Positions 9,298-17,569 of a stretch of DNA of 36,761 bases are shown here, piece by piece. The notes under the pieces were generated by a model, which ran no database searches, was not told where the DNA came from, and worked only from the letters and a program-made list of their open reading frames with translations. Both the position numbers and the translations under genes were made by a program. The DNA is from Candidatus Omnitrophota bacterium (GTDB taxonomy: Bacteria > Omnitrophota > Gorgyraeia > JABMRN01 > RBG-13-46-9), in the NCBI GenBank assembly GCA_016782445.1, contig JADHYM010000013.1, positions 1 through 36,761 of the forward strand, read 5' to 3'. Each line of letters opens with the position of its first letter. The first letter of the stretch is position 1.

Positions 9298-9333
9298 ACA
9301 CTAAGGTCCTTCGGCACCTTTGGTGCCTCAGGA

Positions 9334-9390
9334 TCAATTCGCACTTATAACTTATGTCGCATGGCGTGCTCCATAAGTTATGTGCTCATT
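9334..9390 (-). repeat. Dispersed palindromic element, copy 1 (upstream of glpK)
   Basis: ATAACTTATG (9347-9356) pairs with CATAAGTTAT (9372-9381). Reverse complement shares AATGAGCACAT and ATAAGTGCGAATT ends with the element at 31062-31115. Confidence 0.6.
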
Positions 9391-9399
9391 GGAGAGCAT

Positions 9400-10875
9400 A
9401 TGGAATATATTTTAGCGATAGACCAGGGAACTACAGGGTCAAGGGCAATACTATACGATAAAAAGGGAGCGCAAAGAGCGAGCTACTATGAGGAGTTCCC
9501 GCAATATTTCCCGAAGCCCGGATGGGTTGAGCACGACGCGGAAGAGATCTGGAAAAGCGTCGAACGCTCGATACAAAAGGTTCTCACGAAAGTGCCGAGC
9601 GCTACAATCGCCGCGATAGGCATTACGAACCAGCGTGAGACAACTGTCATGTGGAATAAAGATACAGGTAAGCCTGTTTATCGCGCCATCGTGTGGCAGT
9701 GCAGGAGAACCTCGGCGCGGTGCGACGCTTTAAAAAAGAAAAAAGAAGCTGTTTTTAGAAAAAAGACAGGCCTTCCGATAGACGCGTATTTCTCAGGCAC
9801 GAAGATAGAGTGGATACTTAAGAACGTGCCCGGCGTTTTGAAGAAAGCGCGGGAAGGGAAAATACTTTTCGGCACGACAGACTCCTGGGTTCTCTGGAAG
9901 CTAACCGGGGGCAAGTCTCACGCCACTGATTACACGAATGCCTCCCGCACGATGCTTTTTAACATAGACGCACTTAACTGGGATAGAGATATACTGCGCA
10001 CGCTTGGCATACCAAAAGAGATCCTTCCCGAGGTGAAAAAATCTTCAGACCTATTTGGAAAAACAGTAAAAATAAAACGCCTTCCGGCCGGAGTCCCGAT
10101 ATCCGGAATCGCCGGTGACCAGCAGGCAGCGCTATTCGGCCAGGCATGTTTCGAGCCAGGCACGATGAAAAACACCTATGGCACAGGCTGCTTTGTGCTC
10201 TTAAACGCCGGAAAGAAAAGGCCGTACTCAAAACACGGACTTATCGTTACGCTCGGGTGTGGGGCATTAGGCGAGCCGGTTTATGTAGTCGAGGGTGCCA
10301 TATTCATAGCGGGAGCAGCTATCCAGTGGCTCAGGGACGGGCTAAGAATAGTTCCTTCGGCCCCTACGTCTGAAAAAATGGCTCTTTCAGTAAAAGATAA
10401 TGCCGGAATATATTTTGTCCCGGCGCTTGTGGGCCTGGGCGCACCTTACTGGGATCAGGACGCGCGCGGAAGTATTTATGGCATTACAAGGGGCACTAAA
10501 GGAAGCCATGTTGTGCGGGCGGCGCTTGAAGCCATGTGCTACCAGACGAAAGACGTTCTTCGGGCCATGAAGAAAGATACGGGCCTCAATGTTAAAAGCC
10601 TGAAAGTAGACGGGGGCGCTGTGGCGAATAATTTCCTGTGCCGGTTCCAGGCAGATATTCTGGGAATAAATGTAATAAGGCCCAAGGTTATCGAGACTAC
10701 CTCGCAGGGCGCCGCGTATCTAGCGGGACTCGCGGTAGGGTATTGGAAAGACTCAAAGGAAATAAAAAAATACTGGAAAGAAGAAAGAGTTTTTAAGCCT
10801 CGCATGAAACAAGAAAAAGCCGCGCGACTTTACGCAGGGTGGCTTGAGGCAGTTAAGAGGACGCTTACTAAATGA
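9400..10875 (+). CDS. glpK: Glycerol kinase
   Basis: MEYILAIDQGTTGSRAILYD, GITNQRETT, GLGAPYWDQDARG, KVDGGAVANNFL. Confidence 0.97.
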   Translation: MEYILAIDQGTTGSRAILYDKKGAQRASYYEEFPQYFPKPGWVEHDAEEIWKSVERSIQKVLTKVPSATIAAIGITNQRETTVMWNKDTGKPVYRAIVWQCRRTSARCDALKKKKEAVFRKKTGLPIDAYFSGTKIEWILKNVPGVLKKAREGKILFGTTDSWVLWKLTGGKSHATDYTNASRTMLFNIDALNWDRDILRTLGIPKEILPEVKKSSDLFGKTVKIKRLPAGVPISGIAGDQQAALFGQACFEPGTMKNTYGTGCFVLLNAGKKRPYSKHGLIVTLGCGALGEPVYVVEGAIFIAGAAIQWLRDGLRIVPSAPTSEKMALSVKDNAGIYFVPALVGLGAPYWDQDARGSIYGITRGTKGSHVVRAALEAMCYQTKDVLRAMKKDTGLNVKSLKVDGGAVANNFLCRFQADILGINVIRPKVIETTSQGAAYLAGLAVGYWKDSKEIKKYWKEERVFKPRMKQEKAARLYAGWLEAVKRTLTK

Positions 10876-12305
10876 AACGCTACGACGTAGTTATTATAGG
10901 CGGCGGGGTTGTCGGCGCATCTATCGCGAGAAAACTTTCCCAGTATAGGCTGAAAATCGCGCTTCTTGAGAAGGAAGAAGAGCTCGCCTTCGGCGTTTCC
11001 AAGTCAAATAGCGGCATAATACACCCGGGTACGCAGAACCCGCCTAATTCTTTAAAAGGACACTTGTGCGTGCAGGGCAATTACCTCATGCGAAAGATCG
11101 CCATGGACCTGGGCGTAGATTTCAAGGAAGTCGGCGAGCTTATAGTGGCTTTTCAAGAGAACGAGATCCCTGAGCTTTTGCGTCTCAAAAAGGAAGCCGA
11201 GCTTCTCGGTGTTCCCGGCCTTGAGATTGTCGATAGGGCCTGGTTAAGGAAGCGTGAACCGAATCTTAACGCAGAAGCGTGCGCTGCCCTTTACGCGCCG
11301 ACAGCCGGCATAGTAAGCCCTTATCGCGTCGTCTATGACAACGCTGAAAACGCCGTGCGTAACGGAGCAGAGATCCATACGCTTGCCGAGGTAGAGGCTA
11401 TCACGAAAAAAGATACTTTTTTCGTGATACGCACGAAAAAGGGCATTTTTAACGCGAAATATATCGTAAACTCTGCCGGGCTTTTTTCCGACAGGATAGC
11501 TAATATGGTCGGCATAAATGATTTTTACGTGCACCCGAGGAAGGGGGAGGAATTTCTTCTTGATAAGAAAAAGGAAAACCTGACAAATCATCTGATATTT
11601 CCGCTTCCTACAAAAACTTCGAAAGGCATCCTCATAATAAAGACCTCTGACGGAAACCCGATGATAGGTCCTACGGCAGAGGATGTGGAAAGTAAAGACG
11701 ACCTTTCCACCTCGGATGAAGGGCTCGCAAAAGTAATCTCCGCCGCCAAAAGGCTCGTGCCCTCGATAGATGAAAACGACATAATATCGTATTTTGCGGG
11801 CCTGCGGCCGGCATCAGGCAAAGACTTTATAATAAGACGCGAGAAAAGCGTTCCGGGATTTATCACCGTAGCTGGCATACAGTCGCCAGGCCTTACAGCA
11901 GCGCCTGCGATAGCAGCGCTCGTATGCCGTTTATTAGGGGAAAGCGGCCTGACATTCAAAAGAAAGATATTTTTCCATGCGCATCGCAAAAAAACCATAC
12001 ACCTTTTTACTATATCGCCTGAGCACACGAAAAGCCTAATAAGAAAAGACCCTGCTTATGGCGATATAGTGTGCCGGTGCGAGATAGTGTCACGAAAAGA
12101 GATAGAAGATTCCATATCGCGGGGGGCGCGCACTGCTGACGGGGTAAAATTCAGGACACGCGCCCAGGCCGGCCGCTGCCATGGCACTTTTTGTACGTCA
12201 AGAGTATTAAAAATACTCGCGGAAAAATGCAAAAAACCCGTTACTGAAATCACTAAAAGAGGAAAAGGCTCTGAAATAGTAAAAGGAGAAAAGCGTGTTG
12301 CGTGA
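10872..12305 (+). CDS. glpA: FAD-dependent glycerol-3-phosphate dehydrogenase-like (GlpA type) with C-terminal BFD-like [2Fe-2S] domain
   Basis: VVIIGGGVVGASIARKLSQY; C-terminal VCRCEIVSRKEI...TRAQAGRCHGTFC; overlaps glpK by 4 nt. Confidence 0.88.
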   Translation: MKRYDVVIIGGGVVGASIARKLSQYRLKIALLEKEEELAFGVSKSNSGIIHPGTQNPPNSLKGHLCVQGNYLMRKIAMDLGVDFKEVGELIVAFQENEIPELLRLKKEAELLGVPGLEIVDRAWLRKREPNLNAEACAALYAPTAGIVSPYRVVYDNAENAVRNGAEIHTLAEVEAITKKDTFFVIRTKKGIFNAKYIVNSAGLFSDRIANMVGINDFYVHPRKGEEFLLDKKKENLTNHLIFPLPTKTSKGILIIKTSDGNPMIGPTAEDVESKDDLSTSDEGLAKVISAAKRLVPSIDENDIISYFAGLRPASGKDFIIRREKSVPGFITVAGIQSPGLTAAPAIAALVCRLLGESGLTFKRKIFFHAHRKKTIHLFTISPEHTKSLIRKDPAYGDIVCRCEIVSRKEIEDSISRGARTADGVKFRTRAQAGRCHGTFCTSRVLKILAEKCKKPVTEITKRGKGSEIVKGEKRVA

Positions 12306-13275
12306 GAGAGAACTTATCATAGTGGGTGGAGGCCCGGCCGGAATGGCTGCTGCGATAGCTGCGCACGAAAGCGGTGTCCGGGATATCCTGGTCCTCGAAA
12401 GGGATTATTGCCTGGGCGGGATCCTGAACCAGTGCATACACACCGGATTTGGCATACGGCATTTCAAGGAAGTGCTGGCGGGCCCTGAATACGCCGACCG
12501 CTACGTAAACCAGATACAAAGTATCCCGGAAATAGAAATAAGTATAAAATCTTTCGTGGTAAAGCTTACGCGTGAGAAGGTGCTGACATATTTAAAGCCC
12601 GGCCAGATGCATGAAGTTAAGGCAAAAGCCATAATCATGGCAACCGGCTGCCGGGAGCGCACGCGCGAGATGATACATATAGCGGGAACAAGGCCCTCTG
12701 GCATTTTTTCAGCCGGCCTTGCTCAGAGGCTCATGAACATTGATGCCCTTTTGCCGGGTAAAGAGGTATTAGTGGTCGGCTCCGGCGACATAGGCCTTAT
12801 AATGGCCCGGCGTTTCACGCTCGAGGGAGCTAAGGTAAAGGGCGTTGTAGAAATTGCCAAGACCACCCGCGGCCTTGTCCGGAACCGCGTCCAGTGCATA
12901 GAGGACTTTAACATACCTATTTATTTTAGCCATAAGATCTCGAAGATTTACGGGAGAAACCGCGTTGAGGCCGTGGATGTTGTGCAGGTAGATGATACTT
13001 ATAAGGAGATTCAAGGAACTCTTTTTAAGGTTCCATGTGATACCATTTTAATATCAGTGGGCCTTATTCCCGAAAACGAGCTCATGGAGATGGCAGGAGT
13101 AAAGCTCGATAAAAAAACAAATTCACCCGTATCAGATGGCCTTAACAAAACTTCTATACCGGGAATTTTTTCCTGCGGCAACTCATTTAAGGTTTATGAT
13201 ATAGTAGATTCAGTTACAAGGGACAGTATTCTGGCCGGACATCTCGCGGCGGAATATTTAAAAGGGGCAAAATGA
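12295..13275 (+). CDS. NAD(P)/FAD-dependent oxidoreductase of glycerol operon
   Basis: IVGGGPAGMAAAIAAHESG, ATGCRERTREM, VVGSGDIGLIMAR; GTG start with aaaaggag upstream. Confidence 0.9.
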   Translation: MLRERELIIVGGGPAGMAAAIAAHESGVRDILVLERDYCLGGILNQCIHTGFGIRHFKEVLAGPEYADRYVNQIQSIPEIEISIKSFVVKLTREKVLTYLKPGQMHEVKAKAIIMATGCRERTREMIHIAGTRPSGIFSAGLAQRLMNIDALLPGKEVLVVGSGDIGLIMARRFTLEGAKVKGVVEIAKTTRGLVRNRVQCIEDFNIPIYFSHKISKIYGRNRVEAVDVVQVDDTYKEIQGTLFKVPCDTILISVGLIPENELMEMAGVKLDKKTNSPVSDGLNKTSIPGIFSCGNSFKVYDIVDSVTRDSILAGHLAAEYLKGAK

Positions 13276-13631
13276 AGAAAACCATTACCTGCATAGAGTG
13301 CCCGGTGGGCTGCACTCTCGAACTTGACATAGAAAACTGCCGTGTCGTAAAGGTAAGCGGTAATAAATGTCCCAAGGGGCACGATTATGCGATAGAGGAG
13401 ATAGAGAGCCCGAAAAGAGTGCTTACCTCGACAGTTCTCACCGAGAATCTCCCGATCATACTTCTTCCCGTGAGGACTGACAAGGCTATCCCTAAAGCAA
13501 AGCTTATGGATGCCATGCGGGAGCTTAAGCCCGTAAGGGTGAAAAAGCGTGTGCGGGCCGGGGACGTAATAGTAAAAAATTTCATGAATCTTGAGGTGAA
13601 TTTAATCGCAACGCGCAGCATTTGCGATTAA
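13272..13631 (+). CDS. DUF1667-family cysteine-containing protein
   Basis: ITCIECPVGCTLEL...GNKCPKGHDYAIEEI; overlaps upstream oxidoreductase by 4 nt; typical glpK-glpA-oxidoreductase-DUF1667 order. Confidence 0.88.
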   Translation: MKKTITCIECPVGCTLELDIENCRVVKVSGNKCPKGHDYAIEEIESPKRVLTSTVLTENLPIILLPVRTDKAIPKAKLMDAMRELKPVRVKKRVRAGDVIVKNFMNLEVNLIATRSICD

Positions 13632-13669
13632 GAGGTGTAAGAACATTTATAAAAAATAAGGGGGCAGGC

Positions 13670-14008
13670 ATGTTAAGGCATTTTGTTTGTGTCGCGATCG
13701 CCATTTCGATTTTTGCTTTTCCGTCTGTAACGTTCTCGCAAGATGAAGAGGAAATAGATTTTAACTCCGGTACCGTAATCGCGATTAAGAAGGATTCAAA
13801 CGAAATCGTGGTAAACCAATACGACTGGGACTCGGACGCGGATATAGAGGCTTGCTATACAATTGCTCCTGATGCCAGAGTCGAGAATGCTGATTCCTGG
13901 CAGAATATCAAGCCGGACTCTTACGTTGATTTTGAATTCATGATAGAAAACGACAAAAAAACCATTGTTTACATAAGCGTATACGAAGCAGTAGCGGGCG
14001 AAGAATAA
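13670..14008 (+). CDS. Small secreted acidic hypothetical protein
   Basis: Signal peptide MLRHFVCVAIAISIFAFPSVTFSQ; start chosen at 13670. Confidence 0.7.
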   Translation: MLRHFVCVAIAISIFAFPSVTFSQDEEEIDFNSGTVIAIKKDSNEIVVNQYDWDSDADIEACYTIAPDARVENADSWQNIKPDSYVDFEFMIENDKKTIVYISVYEAVAGEE

Positions 14009-14039
14009 ACTCATCCCAAACCTGGTTTGGAATGGGTTA
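14009..14039. repeat. Dispersed palindromic repeat family (CCCATTCCCAA...TTGGGAATGGG), copy A
   Basis: actcatcCCAAACCtGGTTTGGaatgggtta, directly after stop codon 14008; related to 20537-20569. Confidence 0.65.
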
Positions 14040-14045
14040 AGATTC

Positions 14046-14074
14046 TTTACAAATAGTTTTTTCCGCTATATAAT
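14046..14074 (+). promoter_or_regulatory. Sigma70-type promoter
   Basis: TTTACA, 17 bp, TATAAT; -10 ends 6 nt before ATG 14081. Confidence 0.7.
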
Positions 14075-14080
14075 ATGAGT

Positions 14081-14446
14081 ATGAGAAAGATATTTGGGAC
14101 AATTGTAATAGCGGCGTGCGTTTTGTTAACGGCATTCAGCATATATGCCGAAAACCCGCCCCATGAAGCAGGGCCTAATTCTTTTTCAAGAAGCACAGAC
14201 GGCTTTTATTATAATGAGTACGAAATAGAGATTACCTCCCTACCCCGGGGTGCGAAGATAGAATGGAACGCGAAAGAAATAGGCACCACACCTTTTTTGT
14301 ATAAATTTACAGGCACCTTAAAAAATGGCGATTATGTCATAGTAAGGGCAACGCCATCCGACCCTGACCTAGACCTTAAAGCACAGGTTTTTCGCGGCTT
14401 CAGACAGCTTCCTAAAGAAATACATTTTAGGCTTTCCTCTGAGTAA
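14081..14446 (+). CDS. Secreted PEGA-like hypothetical protein
   Basis: Signal peptide MRKIFGTIVIAACVLLTAFSIYA; ITSLPRGAKIEWNAKEIGTTPF resembles PEGA; alternative start 14075. Confidence 0.7.
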   Translation: MRKIFGTIVIAACVLLTAFSIYAENPPHEAGPNSFSRSTDGFYYNEYEIEITSLPRGAKIEWNAKEIGTTPFLYKFTGTLKNGDYVIVRATPSDPDLDLKAQVFRGFRQLPKEIHFRLSSE

Positions 14447-14473
14447 CCCAACCCAGATAACGGATGATTAAAG

Positions 14474-15124
14474 ATGGCGAATAAAGATTACTATAAAACG
14501 CTCGGCGTATCGGAAAACGCTTCTGTAGATGATATTAAAAAAGCCTACAGATCTCTAGCGCTTAAATATCACCCTGACCGAAATCCCGAAGCCAGAAAGC
14601 AAGCCGAGGAGCGCTTCAAAGGAATATCCGAGGCCTATTACGTCTTGAGCGACGAGAAACGCCGCTCTGAGTACGACGCCTACAGAAAGGGCTATGGTTC
14701 AATGCCCGGCGAAAACTTTGCAGGCGCTCAAGGATTTGATTTCGAGGAAATACTCAAGCATTTTTCACGTTCCGGCGGAAGAGCTACACCCCGGGGTGTA
14801 AATGGATTCGAGGATATCTTTAACGTCTTCAGCCATATGGGCGGGGACGGGGTGCGTACCGAATACATTTATACCGGCGGCAATGAGAGAAGCCCATACG
14901 CCCGAGTCAAAGAAGATACGGACTTACGCGCTACACTGGAAGTGCCTGCTAACATACTGGAGCACGGCGGAAGCGCAGTTTTCAGGCACGGCGGTAAGAA
15001 AATCAACCTCAAAATAAAGCCACATACCTCCCCCGGACAGAAGCTAAGGATAAGAGGACAGGGAAACGACTGCCCTCATTGCGGGCATTCCGGGGACCTT
15101 ATTGTCACCCTCCACACAGAATAA
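14474..15124 (+). CDS. DnaJ/CbpA-like J-domain protein with a shortened C-terminal domain
   Basis: [37 protein letters not shown]-type linker; single CTD ending [20 protein letters not shown]. Confidence 0.9.
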   Translation: MANKDYYKTLGVSENASVDDIKKAYRSLALKYHPDRNPEARKQAEERFKGISEAYYVLSDEKRRSEYDAYRKGYGSMPGENFAGAQGFDFEEILKHFSRSGGRATPRGVNGFEDIFNVFSHMGGDGVRTEYIYTGGNERSPYARVKEDTDLRATLEVPANILEHGGSAVFRHGGKKINLKIKPHTSPGQKLRIRGQGNDCPHCGHSGDLIVTLHTE

Positions 15125-15132
15125 GATATCGC

Positions 15133-15161
15133 TTGAGCTTATTACCGGTTCGGCTTATAAT
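15133..15161 (+). promoter_or_regulatory. Sigma70-type promoter
   Basis: TTGAGC, 17 bp, TATAAT; a second TATAAT at 15170-15175. Confidence 0.5.
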
Positions 15162-15211
15162 AACTACCCTATAATAATGATAATAGCATGGTTGCCAATA
15201 TGGAGAACTGC

Positions 15212-16303
15212 ATGAAAAAGACATTACTGAAAATATCGGTTTTTCTCTTACTCTTTTCTTTTGTGTACCTTTCGCCGGCACCCCGGGCCGCCTTCGCGAG
15301 AACGGAAGAGGTAGAGAGCGTAGATGAAAAAAAGGAAATAAAGGAAATAAATACGCTTTTTGTACAGGCTGAAACGCTTTATGCCGAGGGTAGATACAAG
15401 GACGCCAGGATTCTGTATGAAAAAATAGACAAGATGATAAAGGCGAGAAAAGAACGCAAAGAAACCTCTATCTGGGACGTTATACTAGGGGTCGATAAAA
15501 AGCCGGAAAAAGAAAAGAAAGCCAAAGGCAAAAAAGCGGAAGCGGAAAAAGAAGAAAAAGAACCAATATTCCAATTCCTTGACTTGACAAGATGGAAAGA
15601 AAAGAAAGAGATAAGGGCACTTCCGGAAGATGTGCCTACGCTTACGTCCGCACCTTTAGAGACACCAACGCCTTTGCAGGTTCCCGCACCGGTACCTGCA
15701 CCGAAACCAACACCGGCCCCTCTACCCTTTGTAGCGCCTGAAGAGGCGCCGGCAAAAGAGCCAGTGAAAAAAGAGGCTAAAGAAGTAGAAAAGTCATGGT
15801 TTGATATTCTGACATTCAAGAAAGAAAAAACTCCTGAGGAGCTGGCCAAAGAAGCGGAGCTCGCGGCTCAAAAAGAAGCCACGCTTAAAGCGAAACAGGA
15901 AGAATTCGAGCGGATAAAGGCGGAGAAACTCGTGGAAATAGAGGCGCGCCAGAAAGAAATAGAGCGGATAAAAGCAGAACGCGAAGCCCTGAAAAAGGCA
16001 AAAGATGATGAAAAACAAGCGAAGGCAGAGGCAAAAAAAGCCGAAAAGCGCGCGGCGATAGAGGAAAAGAAACGCCAGAAGGAAATCGAAAAAGCGGAAA
16101 AACAGGCGGAAGCCCTCGCGAAGAAAAACGCGATACTTAAACGCCGCGCCGAAGAAAAGATGGCGCAGGAAGCGCGCCGTAAGATAGAAGCGGCAAAGAA
16201 GGAAAAGGAACGCGCGCGCGCGGCGAGAGAAAGCGTTTTAAGGGCCAAGTTCATGAAGGCCCACGGCTTGCCTCCCGAGCCCGGAAGTGAAAAGACCGAA
16301 TAG
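15212..16303 (+). CDS. Secreted Pro-rich plus Lys/Glu/Ala-rich coiled-coil protein (TolA-like composition)
   Basis: Signal peptide MKKTLLKISVFLLLFSFVYLSPAPRAAFA; TLYAEGRYKDARILYEKI TPR-like; long charged helix; alternative start 15188. Confidence 0.75.
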   Translation: MKKTLLKISVFLLLFSFVYLSPAPRAAFARTEEVESVDEKKEIKEINTLFVQAETLYAEGRYKDARILYEKIDKMIKARKERKETSIWDVILGVDKKPEKEKKAKGKKAEAEKEEKEPIFQFLDLTRWKEKKEIRALPEDVPTLTSAPLETPTPLQVPAPVPAPKPTPAPLPFVAPEEAPAKEPVKKEAKEVEKSWFDILTFKKEKTPEELAKEAELAAQKEATLKAKQEEFERIKAEKLVEIEARQKEIERIKAEREALKKAKDDEKQAKAEAKKAEKRAAIEEKKRQKEIEKAEKQAEALAKKNAILKRRAEEKMAQEARRKIEAAKKEKERARAARESVLRAKFMKAHGLPPEPGSEKTE

Positions 16304-16307
16304 TCTC

Positions 16308-16820
16308 ATGTCAAAACCGCGAATACATGTAAGCAAATGTTTAGGATTCGGCATATGCCGGTGGGACGGCAAGGAGATCCTGAATGGCTTTATCGAAAAG
16401 CTGAAAACAGAAATTGAGTTTATTTCCGTATGCCCCGAACTTGCTATAGGACTTGGCGTGCCGCGGGATCCGGTGAGGCTGGTTTACAAAGGGGATAAGC
16501 TATATTTTTTGCAGACTAATACAAAAAAAGACCTGACTATGGCCATGAAAAATTTTGCAGATAAAATTGTAGGTTCTCTAGCGAGAATAGACGGTTTCAT
16601 ATTAAAGGATCATTCGCCCTCTTGCGGAATCAGCAATGTAGGGGTATACCCTTCGCTTACGTCAAAAGAGCCGGTTTCAATGACAAACGGATTTTTTGCT
16701 TCCCAAATTTTAAAAAGATTTCCTGAAACACCCGCCATAACGGAAAAAATGCTTTCTGACGATAAAAAGCGCGAAGATTTTTTAGATAAAATTTTCAAAA
16801 GTACAAATATATGGAAATAG
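16308..16820 (+). CDS. DUF523-family protein
   Basis: HVSKCLGFGICRWDGKEI...VCPELAIGLGVPRDPVRL...GFILKDHSPSCGIS. Confidence 0.85.
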   Translation: MSKPRIHVSKCLGFGICRWDGKEILNGFIEKLKTEIEFISVCPELAIGLGVPRDPVRLVYKGDKLYFLQTNTKKDLTMAMKNFADKIVGSLARIDGFILKDHSPSCGISNVGVYPSLTSKEPVSMTNGFFASQILKRFPETPAITEKMLSDDKKREDFLDKIFKSTNIWK

Positions 16821-17320
16821 TAGCGATCGGCGTATTAGTACTTTTTAGCCTGGTAGGATTTGCGGCTATTTTCTTTACGACATTCGGTACCCTTATAATC
16901 CTCATAGGGAGCGTTCTTTATGCCGCTATGACCGACTTTTTAGCCGTAAACCTGCATACCTTAATATTGCTTCTTATCCTTTACATTATCGGGGAAATTC
17001 TGGAATACGTGTTTGTTATACTCGGGGCGAAAAAGTTTGGCGCATCGAATATAGCAGCGGCCGGAGCCATCATAGGAGGCATACTCGGTGCTATATTCGG
17101 CGCGGCGTTTTTTGGCATAGGCATTATTCTTGGAACATTCTTGGGAATTTTTCTCGGTGCATTCTTGGCCGAATTCGGCGTTCAGCAGGATTTTATTAAA
17201 TCCCTTAAAGCCGGCGCGGGCAGCATTCTCGGAAGGGTTGGCTCGATTGCGGCGAAGATCGTAATAGCTTTTATCATGTTTGGCATAATGGCCTCGAGCA
17301 TTATGCGATATTCTGGATAA
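16811..17320 (+). CDS. DUF456-family membrane protein
   Basis: Gly/Ala-rich hydrophobic segments, KFGASNIAAAGAIIGGILGAIFG...GTFLGIFLGAFLAE. Confidence 0.82.
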   Translation: MEIVAIGVLVLFSLVGFAAIFFTTFGTLIILIGSVLYAAMTDFLAVNLHTLILLLILYIIGEILEYVFVILGAKKFGASNIAAAGAIIGGILGAIFGAAFFGIGIILGTFLGIFLGAFLAEFGVQQDFIKSLKAGAGSILGRVGSIAAKIVIAFIMFGIMASSIMRYSG

Positions 17321-17331
17321 GGAATTTTTTT

Positions 17332-17568
17332 GTGACGAAAGCAATCATGTCGCTCGCGATGGCACGCTCCGGGAAAGAACTGCTTGTAATAGCCATAGAA
17401 GGCGGCTGGGGCGCGCGCAGGCGCCTTACAGAAATGGGCCTGAGAGAAGGCGCGCACTGTAAACTTATTCAATCAAGTACGTCCGGGCCGCGTGTGGTTT
17501 TAGCAGGAAACACGCGCCTTGCCCTCGGTTATGGGATGTGTCAGAAGATCCTTGTCCAAGAGATATAA
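17332..17568 (+). CDS. feoA: Ferrous iron transport protein A
   Basis: RRRLTEMGLREGAHCKLIQ...GNTRLALGYGMCQKILV; directly upstream of feoB. Confidence 0.88.
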   Translation: MTKAIMSLAMARSGKELLVIAIEGGWGARRRLTEMGLREGAHCKLIQSSTSGPRVVLAGNTRLALGYGMCQKILVQEI

Positions 17569-17569
17569 T

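Noticed and set aside
15868-16254. Ser/Phe-rich 128-aa minus-strand ORF
   Set aside because: Composition is the complement of a Lys/Glu/Ala-rich coding region; antisense artefact
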